From assembly GCF_003585765.1 (NCBI RefSeq), contig NZ_CP021235.1:4526001-4590000 (forward strand): a stretch of DNA of 64,000 bases, read 5' to 3'. Both the position numbers and the translations under genes were made by a program. Shown piece after piece: positions 1 through 7,100 of the stretch. Source of the DNA: Pontibacter actiniarum (GTDB lineage Bacteria; Bacteroidota; Bacteroidia; Cytophagales; Hymenobacteraceae). The notes beneath the pieces are model-generated. The model made no database searches and was not told the DNA's origin. It saw only the letters and a list, made by a program, of their open reading frames with translations. How positions within the stretch are numbered: the stretch's first letter is position 1; each line of letters opens with the position of its first letter.

Positions 1-1
1 C

Positions 2-151
2 AACGATGGCATTCTGCTGGTGAGCATACCAAAGGACGAGCAGAAGACCATGAAGCGCCAGATCAGCATTTCCTCCTCAGATAAGGAAGCAAAGGGCGAC
101 AAGCAGAAGGAGAAATCAGCTGCAGAGAACAAAGAGGCAAAAAAAGCTTAA
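2..151 (+). CDS. Small heat-shock protein (Hsp20/alpha-crystallin), C-terminal end
   Basis: Only the last 49 codons are in the window, and the reading frame enters from the left edge. The fragment begins NDGILLVSIPKDEQK, the final beta strands of an alpha-crystallin domain (family pattern: NG-hydrophobic-L-x-V-x-[IL]-PK). It is followed by the IxI motif (QISIS) that anchors neighbouring subunits in Hsp20 oligomers, then a charged Lys/Glu/Asp-rich tail. Hsp20 proteins are ATP-independent cytoplasmic holdases. The neighbour downstream is a DegP-type protease, which suggests a protein-quality-control locus, but a terminator separates the two genes. Confidence 0.8.
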   Translation, partial: NDGILLVSIPKDEQKTMKRQISISSSDKEAKGDKQKEKSAAENKEAKKA

Positions 152-168
152 CGAAACAAAACCGCGCA

Positions 169-200
169 AAAGAGGCCAGCATGTTTGGCCTCTTTTTTGT
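169..200 (+). terminator. Rho-independent terminator after the Hsp20 gene
   Basis: An 8-bp perfect stem, AGAGGCCA (171-178) with TGGCCTCT (186-193) and a 7-nt loop, is followed by a run of T. It lies 20 bp after the Hsp20 stop codon. Confidence 0.85.
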
Positions 201-330
201 TTATAAAGAGATGTAAGTGATGCAACTATCAACAAAGTGTATACTACCGTATACTGTTGTAGCGTTACTTAAGAGTAATATAGAGAAGACTTAATATATA
301 GATTATAAAGTAAAGACTAAAACTAACTAC

Positions 331-1821
331 ATGAAGACGAAACAGTTTATACTTGGCGTCGCGCTTTCGGCCGTTGTAGGTGGTGGTGTGGCTGTGGGTA
401 GCTACAAGATGTTGGAAGAAGAGCAGGTTGTACAAACAGAGCAGCAGTACCCCAATGTACGCTATACCAGTGCTATGCGCAGCAGCAGTGCCGTTGTGCC
501 GGAGGGCCTGAACTTTGTGAAGGCCGCATCTGTGTCTACGCCGGCCGTGGTGCACGTGATGACCGAGTACAGTGTGCGCAGCTCTGACAGCTACAGCAGC
601 CAGATGGACCCTTTCCTGCGTGAGTTTTTCGGCGATGGCTTTGGCCAGCGCGTGCCGCGGGGCCCGCAGATGGGCTCTGGCTCAGGGGTGATCATCGCCT
701 CTAACGGCTACATCGTTACTAACAACCACGTAATTGATAAGGCAGATAAAATAGAGGTGGTGCTGGACGACAAGCGTAAGTTTGAAGCCCGGCTGGTAGG
801 CACCGACCCTACGACCGACGTTGCCCTGCTGAAGGTAGAGACAGAGAACCTGCCTACCATACGCTACGGAAACTCCGATGACCTGCAGGTGGGCGAGTGG
901 GTATTGGCCGTGGGCAACCCAATGAACCTGACCTCTACGGTAACGGCTGGTATCGTGAGTGCCAAAGGCCGTAACATCAATATCCTGCGCACCAGCCAGA
1001 ATCAGGACCTGAGCATCGAGTCGTTCATCCAGACGGATGCCGCCGTGAACCCCGGTAACTCCGGTGGAGCCCTGGTAAACCTGAACGGTGACTTGGTGGG
1101 TATCAACACGGCCATTGCCTCGCAGACGGGACAGTTTGCCGGTTACTCTTTTGCCGTGCCTTCGTCCATCGTGAGTAAGGTGGTGGATGACCTGCTGAAG
1201 TACGGAGAGGTGCAGCGCGCCTTGCTGGGTGCCTCTATCCAGGAGATTGACGCCGCCTTTGCCAAGGAGAAAGGCCTGAAGACACTGAACGGCGTGTACA
1301 TTGCCCAGGTGGCTGAAAAGAGCGGTGCAGAGGAAGCCGGCCTGAAGTCTGGCGACGTGATTACGGCCATTAACAGCGTGCCGGTAGCCAAGTCGTCGCA
1401 GCTGCTGGAGCAGGTGGCCCGTTATCGCCCCGGCGATAAGGTGACTGTGTCTTACCTGCGGGATGGCAAGGAAAGATCAGCGAAAGTAACCTTGAAAAAC
1501 CGCCAGAACAGCACAGAGCTGGTAAAACGCAGCGAAGCCAAGGCTGTTACTTTCGACGGTGCCACTTTTGAGCCGGTAAGCAAGCAGGAAATGAGAAAGC
1601 TGGGCATCGATGGCGGCGCTCAGATCACCGGTGTGCGCAGCAGCAAGTTCCGCGATACAGGTATGAAAGACGGGTTTATCATCACCAGAATCGATAAGTA
1701 TGAGGTGAATGAGCCAGCCGATGTGGAGAAGTACCTGAAGAGCCTGGAAAGCGGCGTAGTCTATATCGAGGGTGTTTACCCAGACGGCCTGAAGGCTTAT
1801 TACCCGATCGGAAAAGGTTAA
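331..1821 (+). CDS. degP: DegP/HtrA-type periplasmic serine protease (Do family)
   Basis: A 496-residue trypsin-like protease with chaperone activity in the family, degrading misfolded envelope proteins. An N-terminal hydrophobic segment (about residues 6-24) acts as signal or anchor. The catalytic triad is visible: His133 in TNNHVID, Asp163 in TTDVALLKV and Ser244 in NPGNSGGAL. A PDZ domain follows (about 285-385, LLGASIQEID onward), and a second, more divergent PDZ occupies the C-terminus (about 400-490). Length and order match the Do family (about 450-500 aa). It stands alone between two terminators. The ATG at 331 puts the signal sequence at the N-terminus; no clear Shine-Dalgarno is seen. 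Confidence 0.93.
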   Translation: MKTKQFILGVALSAVVGGGVAVGSYKMLEEEQVVQTEQQYPNVRYTSAMRSSSAVVPEGLNFVKAASVSTPAVVHVMTEYSVRSSDSYSSQMDPFLREFFGDGFGQRVPRGPQMGSGSGVIIASNGYIVTNNHVIDKADKIEVVLDDKRKFEARLVGTDPTTDVALLKVETENLPTIRYGNSDDLQVGEWVLAVGNPMNLTSTVTAGIVSAKGRNINILRTSQNQDLSIESFIQTDAAVNPGNSGGALVNLNGDLVGINTAIASQTGQFAGYSFAVPSSIVSKVVDDLLKYGEVQRALLGASIQEIDAAFAKEKGLKTLNGVYIAQVAEKSGAEEAGLKSGDVITAINSVPVAKSSQLLEQVARYRPGDKVTVSYLRDGKERSAKVTLKNRQNSTELVKRSEAKAVTFDGATFEPVSKQEMRKLGIDGGAQITGVRSSKFRDTGMKDGFIITRIDKYEVNEPADVEKYLKSLESGVVYIEGVYPDGLKAYYPIGKG

Positions 1822-1844
1822 GAAACAATACCGTATCAACACAG

Positions 1845-1880
1845 AAAGCTTCTGCAGCCTTGCAGAAGCTTTTTTATTTT
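1845..1880 (+). terminator. Terminator of the degP-like gene
   Basis: An 11-bp perfect stem, AAGCTTCTGCA (1846-1856) with TGCAGAAGCTT (1861-1871) and a 4-nt loop, is followed by a T-rich tract. The -33 box of the next promoter lies inside this hairpin. Confidence 0.9.
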
Positions 1881-1889
1881 TTAGCTTTG
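1860..1889 (+). promoter_or_regulatory. Bacteroidota-type promoter for the aldehyde dehydrogenase gene
   Basis: TTG at 1860-1862, a 19-nt spacer, then TAGCTTTG at 1882-1889, matching the TTG-N19-TAnnTTTG consensus of the primary sigma factor in Bacteroidota. The predicted start lies about 35 nt before the ATG at 1931. The -33 box sits in the loop and 3' arm of the preceding terminator. Confidence 0.6.
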
Positions 1890-1930
1890 TATAAGACCCT
1901 TTTATCAACCTAAACGAAAGATATAAAACC

Positions 1931-3508
1931 ATGAAACAGACGATAGATGCTTTGCCACTGGCGAAAGAACTGGCGGATGTGCTGCAGCAACTGGGCATCA
2001 AAGAAGTAAACCCTGCCTACAGCACCGGCCTTAGCTGGGGCGGCCAGGAGAACCGCAGTACCCGTACCATTACCTCGCCGGCAGACGGCAGCCCGATCGC
2101 TACCGTGAACATGGCCACCGCCGAGGACTACGAACAGGTAGTGCAGCAGGCCCAGGAGGCCTTTAAGGTGTGGCGCAAGGTAACAGCCCCGAAGCGTGGC
2201 GAGATCGTGCGCCAGATCGGCGAGAAGCTGCGTGAGCACAAGGAGGCGCTGGGCAAGCTGGTAAGCTACGAAATGGGCAAGATCTATCAGGAGGGCCTGG
2301 GTGAGGTGCAGGAGATGATCGACATCTGTGACTTTGCTGTTGGCCTGTCGCGCCAGCTGCACGGCTACACCATGCACTCGGAGCGCCCGCAGCACCGCAT
2401 GTACGAGCAGTACCACCCGCTGGGCATTGTGGGCATTATCTCTGCCTTCAACTTTCCGGTGGCTGTTTGGAGCTGGAACGCCATGCTGGCGGCCGTGTGC
2501 GGCGACGTGATGATCTGGAAGCCGTCTGAGAAGACCCCGCTGACCGGTGTGGCCTGCCAGCACATCATCCGGGAGGTACTGGCCGAGAACGAGCTGCCGG
2601 AGGGCATCTTTAACCTGATTATCGGGGATGCGGAGATCGGCAGCCTGATGAGCCACGACAAGCGCATACCGCTGGTGTCAGCCACAGGCTCCACCAGAAT
2701 GGGTAAAAAGGTAGGAGAGGCCGTTGGCGCACGCCTGGGCAAATCGCTGCTCGAGCTGGGAGGCAATAACGCCATCATACTTACCGAGAGTGCCGATATG
2801 GAAATGGCTCTGCGCGCGATTGTATTTGGCGCCGTGGGTACCTGCGGCCAGCGCTGCACATCCACCCGCCGCCTGATCATCCACGAGAACGTTTACGAGC
2901 AGGTAAAGGAGCGCCTGCTGAAAGTATACCCGAACCTGCCAATCGGCCATCCGCTGGATAGCACTACGCTGGTAGGCCCGCTGATCGATAAAGACGCGGT
3001 GAGTGCCTTTACAAGCGCCCTGGAGAAGGTACAGCAGGAGGGAGGCACTCTGCTGACTGGCGGCGAGGTGCTGCGTGGCGAAGGCTACGAAACCGGCACG
3101 TATGTGAAGCCTGCCATTGTGGAGGCGGAGAACCACTACGAAATGGTGCAGGAGGAAACGTTTGCCCCGATTCTGTACCTGATTAAGTACAGCGGCGACG
3201 TAGAAAACGCACTGGAGCTACAGAACGGCGTGCGCCAGGGCTTGTCTTCTGCAATTTTCTCGACTAACCTGCTCGAGACGGAGGCCTTCCTGAGCCACTG
3301 GGGCTCCGACTGCGGAATCGCTAACGTGAACATCGGGACATCCGGTGCCGAGATAGGTGGCGCCTTCGGTGGTGAGAAGGAAACAGGCGGTGGCCGCGAG
3401 TCCGGCTCCGATGCCTGGAGGGTGTACATGCGCCGCCAGACCAACACCATCAACTACAGCCGCGAGTTGCCACTTGCCCAAGGCATCAAGTTTGACATTA
3501 TGGACTAG
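1931..3508 (+). CDS. ALDH7-family aldehyde dehydrogenase (likely alpha-aminoadipic semialdehyde dehydrogenase)
   Basis: A 525-residue NAD(P)-dependent aldehyde dehydrogenase. The catalytic Cys309 lies in TCGQRCTSTRR and the general base Glu275 in LLELGGNNAI, an arrangement typical of the ALDH7A1/antiquitin and piperideine-6-carboxylate dehydrogenase branch rather than of betaine-aldehyde enzymes. The family oxidises 2-aminoadipate 6-semialdehyde in lysine breakdown. A glutaryl-CoA dehydrogenase is encoded 38 kb away and would act later in one lysine route, but that link is inference. The gene is monocistronic, with its own promoter overlapping the degP terminator and a strong terminator after it. 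Confidence 0.88.
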   Translation: MKQTIDALPLAKELADVLQQLGIKEVNPAYSTGLSWGGQENRSTRTITSPADGSPIATVNMATAEDYEQVVQQAQEAFKVWRKVTAPKRGEIVRQIGEKLREHKEALGKLVSYEMGKIYQEGLGEVQEMIDICDFAVGLSRQLHGYTMHSERPQHRMYEQYHPLGIVGIISAFNFPVAVWSWNAMLAAVCGDVMIWKPSEKTPLTGVACQHIIREVLAENELPEGIFNLIIGDAEIGSLMSHDKRIPLVSATGSTRMGKKVGEAVGARLGKSLLELGGNNAIILTESADMEMALRAIVFGAVGTCGQRCTSTRRLIIHENVYEQVKERLLKVYPNLPIGHPLDSTTLVGPLIDKDAVSAFTSALEKVQQEGGTLLTGGEVLRGEGYETGTYVKPAIVEAENHYEMVQEETFAPILYLIKYSGDVENALELQNGVRQGLSSAIFSTNLLETEAFLSHWGSDCGIANVNIGTSGAEIGGAFGGEKETGGGRESGSDAWRVYMRRQTNTINYSRELPLAQGIKFDIMD

Positions 3509-3565
3509 TAACTTCGGGCCCGGGCAACCTGCCTGGTTCTGAGAGCTACACATACATTTAACGAA

Positions 3566-3590
3566 AGCCAGCCCCGATGAGGGGCTGGCT
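3566..3590 (+). terminator. Terminator of the aldehyde dehydrogenase gene
   Basis: A 10-bp perfect stem, AGCCAGCCCC (3566-3575) with GGGGCTGGCT (3581-3590) and a 5-nt loop, is followed by TTTTCTTGTT. Confidence 0.9.
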
Positions 3591-3621
3591 TTTCTTGTTA
3601 AGGAAGATAACGCCATAGGTT

Positions 3622-4012
3622 TGTGCATAACGTGTGGCTGTGTCAGGCAAGGGCATGTTTACACGTTTAGTGTGTAATGTTTGCTTGTTGTAGCCAGTTA
3701 GTAGCCGTTTGTTCTACAATGATGTGTCGTGCTGTTGCTTTCTGCCCCTTCTTACACAGCGCTGAGGCCAGGCATCCTCCCCCGAAAAACAGTTTCATCC
3801 ACAGGGTATGGCACAGTTATCCACAATTGTGTATAAACTGCATGTGGATATGTGGAAAACTAGGAAGGGAGCCTCTGGTAGCGCTGCTGCGAAACGCTGT
3901 CAACGCGCTTTTGCCTCTTGTGTTATCCTAACTTTTTACCCTAACAGAAAGATACTGAATAAGATGCATCGCTTCTGCGTTATTAACAACAGGATGTGGA
4001 TAATGTGGAAAA
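3622..4012. other. Cluster of DnaA boxes in a 650-bp gap (candidate oriC or DnaA-binding locus)
   Basis: No convincing gene lies between 3509 and 4160. The gap holds two perfect TTATCCACA boxes (3817-3825 on plus, 3995-4003 on minus) and a TTATACACA box (3828-3836, minus) fitting TTATNCACA. One-mismatch boxes lie at 3622-3630 (minus), 3795-3803 (plus), 3843-3851, 3851-3859 and 4004-4012 (minus). Several are adjacent or paired. The sequence to the right (4020-4055) is AT-rich and could unwind. Known biology: such clusters mark oriC or DnaA-titrating sites. Counter-evidence: no dnaA, gidA or rpmH nearby, and the rplM-tsf operon at 12.5-15.2 kb would be transcribed against a fork leaving from here. 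Confidence 0.5.
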
Positions 4013-4160
4013 GTGGCTGAACGAAAAACTTCCGGAAAAATTTTGCAACTTAATGCAACCTCGCATTTCTGTGGCTGTCTTTAGGGCAGAGAATGGGAGA
4101 GGCGATATGAACAAGATGTAAAGGCAGGCAGCGCTTGCTTAACCGATTAAGCATAGGACT

Positions 4161-4718
4161 TTGGAGAAACGCGGCTATCAGGATGTAAACCACCTTGTGA
4201 TCGAGCGCTGTAAAAGCGGCGAGCACAGGGCGCAGTACGAGCTGTACAAGCTGTATGCCAAGGCTATGTTCAACGTGAGCATGCGCATCACCAACGACTA
4301 TGCCGAGGCGGAGGACGTGCTGCAGGAGGCTTTTGTGAGTGCCTTCAAGAACCTGCACAGCTACAAGGCAGAGGCATCCTTCGGCAGCTGGCTGAAGAAG
4401 ATAGTGGTGAACGCGGCTATCAACGCCATCCGCAAGCGCCGCGCAGAGTTGGTGCCGATGGACGAGCGGTTGGTAGCCGGGGTGCCGGATGAGAAAAGCG
4501 ACGATGAGCCCGAATGGCAAATAGAGCAGGTGCGGCGGGCCATACAGAAACTGCCGGACGGTTACCGGCTCGTGCTGAGCTTGTACTTGCTGGAAGGCTA
4601 CGACCATGCCGAGATTGGCGAGATACTGGGCATTTCGGAGTCAACGTCAAAGTCGCAGTACAGCAGGGCCCGGAAAAAGCTGCTTGAGATCATGAAAGAG
4701 CCGCAGTTTGCGGGCTGA
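4161..4718 (+). CDS. ECF-type RNA polymerase sigma factor (sigma-70 family)
   Basis: A 185-residue protein with sigma region 2 (about 20-90, including DYAEAEDVLQEAFVSAFKNL) and region 4 (about 125-175, including LPDGYRLVLSLYLLEGYDHA and the helix-turn-helix EIGEILGISESTSKSQYSRA). Regions 1 and 3 are absent, as in ECF sigma factors. In-frame stops at 4119 and 4137 force a start close to 4161, where the codon is TTG. A membrane protein of anti-sigma layout follows after 36 bp and then a DUF4097-like exported protein, so the three probably form an autoregulated envelope-stress operon. That role is inferred from context. Confidence 0.9.
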   Translation: MEKRGYQDVNHLVIERCKSGEHRAQYELYKLYAKAMFNVSMRITNDYAEAEDVLQEAFVSAFKNLHSYKAEASFGSWLKKIVVNAAINAIRKRRAELVPMDERLVAGVPDEKSDDEPEWQIEQVRRAIQKLPDGYRLVLSLYLLEGYDHAEIGEILGISESTSKSQYSRARKKLLEIMKEPQFAG

Positions 4719-4754
4719 GGGATTAAAATAAGGAATACATGAGGTACTACTACC

Positions 4755-5387
4755 ATGGAAGATAAATTTGAGAAGTTTGTGCAGGACAACCGGGAGGAGT
4801 TCGACGTCTTTGAGCCCCGGCCAGAGCTCTGGCAGCAGATCTGCCAGGACTTACCCGATATGCCCGCAAAGCAGGAGGCGAAGGTAATCAGCATCAGGTT
4901 TGGTGAGCGAGCCAACTTTAGCGCCGACTACTTCTTTATGCGGGTGGCGGCGGCTGTGGTCCTGCTGCTCGGCTGCGGCCTTACGCTGTTTTTGATGAAG
5001 CAGCAAGCACCTGACACCGCCAACACCCTTGCCGCCACCCAAAGTATAAATGCGATTGCTCCGGAGCTGCCCGAGGTAGAGGCCTACTATGTGAGCCAGA
5101 TCGAAGAGAAGAGGTCGCAGTTAAGTGCGTACGACCTGAAAGTGCTGGGCCTGGATGAGCAGCAGGTGATAGACAAAGAACTTGCCCGCCTCGACAGCAG
5201 CTATGTGCAACTGAAGAAGCAGCTTTACACCACCCCGAATACCGATGAGATTGTTGGAGCCCTGATCCAGAACCTGCAGATACGGATTAAGGTGCTGAAC
5301 CGGCAGTTGGAAGTGCTCCAGAGCCTGGAGAAAATAAACGAAGAGCCTACTACAGAACCTAAGAACGATGATACGACGAATGCTTAA
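4755..5387 (+). CDS. Putative membrane-bound anti-sigma factor
   Basis: 210 residues. The cytoplasmic N-terminus (1-58) contains FEPRPELWQQICQDL, a pattern common in Bacteroidota anti-sigma-like proteins. It is followed by one transmembrane helix (about 61-80, FFMRVAAAVVLLLGCGLTLF) and a periplasmic, largely helical region (about 90-195) rich in Glu/Gln/Leu with coiled-coil character. No zinc-binding HxxxCxxC motif is present. Position directly after the ECF sigma gene supports the anti-sigma role; sequence alone would not prove it. The 3' end overlaps the next gene by 20 bp, indicating translational coupling. Confidence 0.65.
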   Translation: MEDKFEKFVQDNREEFDVFEPRPELWQQICQDLPDMPAKQEAKVISIRFGERANFSADYFFMRVAAAVVLLLGCGLTLFLMKQQAPDTANTLAATQSINAIAPELPEVEAYYVSQIEEKRSQLSAYDLKVLGLDEQQVIDKELARLDSSYVQLKKQLYTTPNTDEIVGALIQNLQIRIKVLNRQLEVLQSLEKINEEPTTEPKNDDTTNA

Positions 5388-6540
5388 AACTCTACGCTAT
5401 ACGCTGGTGCTGGCCCTGCTGCCTGCTATGGCGCTGGCACAAGACAAAGACCAGGACACCTGCCCTGCCACCACCCTGTCGCTAAACCTGGACCTCTCCA
5501 GCCTGCAGTCGGAGGTGATGGCAAACCTGGAGGACCTGAACGAGCTAAAGCAGCTGGCGCTGCTGGAAGTTCCGTTGGCTATGCCAGAGCTAAAGGAGCT
5601 GGCAAAGCTGAACATAGCGGTGCAAACCGGCAATGCCGGAGCCGAAGCGGCCTTTGACGCGGAGAAGCGCAGAACCATAGAGAAGACCTTTAAAGTGAAC
5701 GGCAGCGATGTGCTGGGCATTGAGAACGAGTGGGGCAAAGTGCATGTGAACACCTGGGACAGAAACGAAATCCGGGTGAAAGTGGATATCATCGCCCGTG
5801 CCAGTTCCGAGGCCATAGCCCAGGAGATGCTAAACAACGTGAGTGTAATGGAAAGCCGCCAGGGAAGCACCTATGCTTTCCGCACAAAGCTGGCCCCCAT
5901 GCACATTAACGGGCGTAACAACAGCAAAGGGCTGGAGATAAACTACACGGTGTACATGCCCGAGAACAACGCCGTTGTGGTGAAAAACAGCTTCGGCGAT
6001 ATCTACCTGGCTTCTTTAAAAGGCAAAGCCGACATTGACCTGCGCTACGGGGCCCTGAAGTGCGACCGGCTGGCAAACGCAGGAAACTCGGTTAAACTAG
6101 CTTACGGCTCCGGCAGCTGCACCTACTTTAACGGGGGCAACATCAGCGTGGCCTACGCCGACATGAAAGTTGGGGAGGCCGGAGGCCTGCAGGGTTCCTC
6201 CAAGTACAGCGACTTTAAGATTGGGAGCCTGGAGGAAACAATGGAGATGGATATCAAGTACGGCTCCTTCAGAATAGACAACATCAGCAAGAACATCCGC
6301 AGGATTTCCCTGGACACCGGGTTTACCCCCGTTAACCTGCACTTCGCGGATAATGCCGCCTTCAACTTTGATGTAAATGTGCGGTTTGGAAACTTTAATG
6401 TAGATAAGTCGTTGGTTACTATAACATCACTTGAAAAGAGCTATACCTCAGCGGAATACAAAGGAAGGTTCGGAGGTGCTTCGCCGAAGGGCGTGGTAAG
6501 CATCAACTCCAAGTACGGCGATGTGAAGTTTACGAAATAG
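5368..6540 (+). CDS. Exported DUF4097-like beta-strand repeat protein
   Basis: 390 residues with a signal peptide (about 1-25, ending PAMALAQ). A second possible start is the ATG at 5380. The N-terminal 110 residues are Leu/Glu-rich. From about 105 (KTFKVNGSDVLGIENEWGKV) to the end there are repeated short beta strands of the type NSFGDIYLAS, LRYGALKCDR, IKYGSFRIDN and NSKYGDVKFT, as in DUF4097 'putative adhesin' right-handed beta-solenoid proteins. These often sit beside ECF sigma/anti-sigma pairs in Bacteroidota. Its biochemical function is unknown. It is the last gene of the operon, with a terminator 36 bp downstream. Confidence 0.7.
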   Translation: MIRRMLKTLRYTLVLALLPAMALAQDKDQDTCPATTLSLNLDLSSLQSEVMANLEDLNELKQLALLEVPLAMPELKELAKLNIAVQTGNAGAEAAFDAEKRRTIEKTFKVNGSDVLGIENEWGKVHVNTWDRNEIRVKVDIIARASSEAIAQEMLNNVSVMESRQGSTYAFRTKLAPMHINGRNNSKGLEINYTVYMPENNAVVVKNSFGDIYLASLKGKADIDLRYGALKCDRLANAGNSVKLAYGSGSCTYFNGGNISVAYADMKVGEAGGLQGSSKYSDFKIGSLEETMEMDIKYGSFRIDNISKNIRRISLDTGFTPVNLHFADNAAFNFDVNVRFGNFNVDKSLVTITSLEKSYTSAEYKGRFGGASPKGVVSINSKYGDVKFTK

Positions 6541-6576
6541 GAAGAACGCATTAAGAATAGTTTGTTTAAGGTGAAA

Positions 6577-6605
6577 AAGAGCCGGCGCCCGCCGGCTCTT
6601 TTTGT
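6577..6605 (+). terminator. Terminator of the sigma/anti-sigma operon
   Basis: A 10-bp GC-rich stem, AAGAGCCGGC (6577-6586) with GCCGGCTCTT (6591-6600) and a 4-nt loop, is followed by TTTGTTTTTG. Confidence 0.9.
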
Positions 6606-6652
6606 TTTTGTGCGTACAAAGCATCCCTGTGTATTTTAAAGTATATTTGGCT

Positions 6653-7081
6653 ATGGCAAACGAAAAAGAACTACTCAACTCAAACAAGGCGCCGGAGCCG
6701 GTGGGGCTGTACCCGCATGCGCGCCGGGTAGGGCACCTGCTCTTCCTGTCGGGGGTGGGGCCGCGGGAGCGGGGAACGAAGAAGATACCGGGTGTGGAAC
6801 TGGATGAGCAGGGCAACATCCTGAGCTACGATATCGAGGCACAGTGCCACTCCGTCTTCAGAAATGTGCGGGCGATTCTGGAGGATGCCGGCTCCGGTTG
6901 GGCGAACCTGATCGACGTTACTGTTTTCCTGACCAACATGAAAGACGACTTCGCAACCTACAACCGCATCTATGCGGAGTATTTTAAAGACAACCAGCCC
7001 TGCCGCACCACTGTAGAGGTAAACAGCTTGCCTACACCCATTGCCATCGAGTTAAAATGTATTGCCACCATTGGCGATTAA
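6653..7081 (+). CDS. RidA/YjgF family enamine/imine deaminase-like protein
   Basis: 142 residues from the ATG at 6653. An in-frame upstream extension to about 6602 runs back into the terminator and looks non-coding, so the start MANEKELL is preferred. The RidA fold is recognisable in HLLFLSGVGP, VFRNVRAILEDAGSGWANL, VTVFLTNMKDDFATYNRIY and a C-terminal PTPIAIELKCIA. The detail PRERGTKKIPG resembles 2-aminomuconate deaminase-type members more than housekeeping RidA. RidA proteins hydrolyse reactive enamines/imines from PLP enzymes; the substrate here is unknown. A perfect TATATTTG (-7-like) lies only 3 bp before the ATG. The next gene starts 19 bp downstream. Confidence 0.85.
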   Translation: MANEKELLNSNKAPEPVGLYPHARRVGHLLFLSGVGPRERGTKKIPGVELDEQGNILSYDIEAQCHSVFRNVRAILEDAGSGWANLIDVTVFLTNMKDDFATYNRIYAEYFKDNQPCRTTVEVNSLPTPIAIELKCIATIGD

Positions 7082-7100
7082 AGTATAGCCATCATATTCC

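Noticed and set aside
3677..4020. Overlapping plus-strand open frames of 70-84 codons
   Set aside because: They run through the DnaA-box cluster, are Cys/His-rich with no family resemblance, and use codons unlike neighbouring genes.
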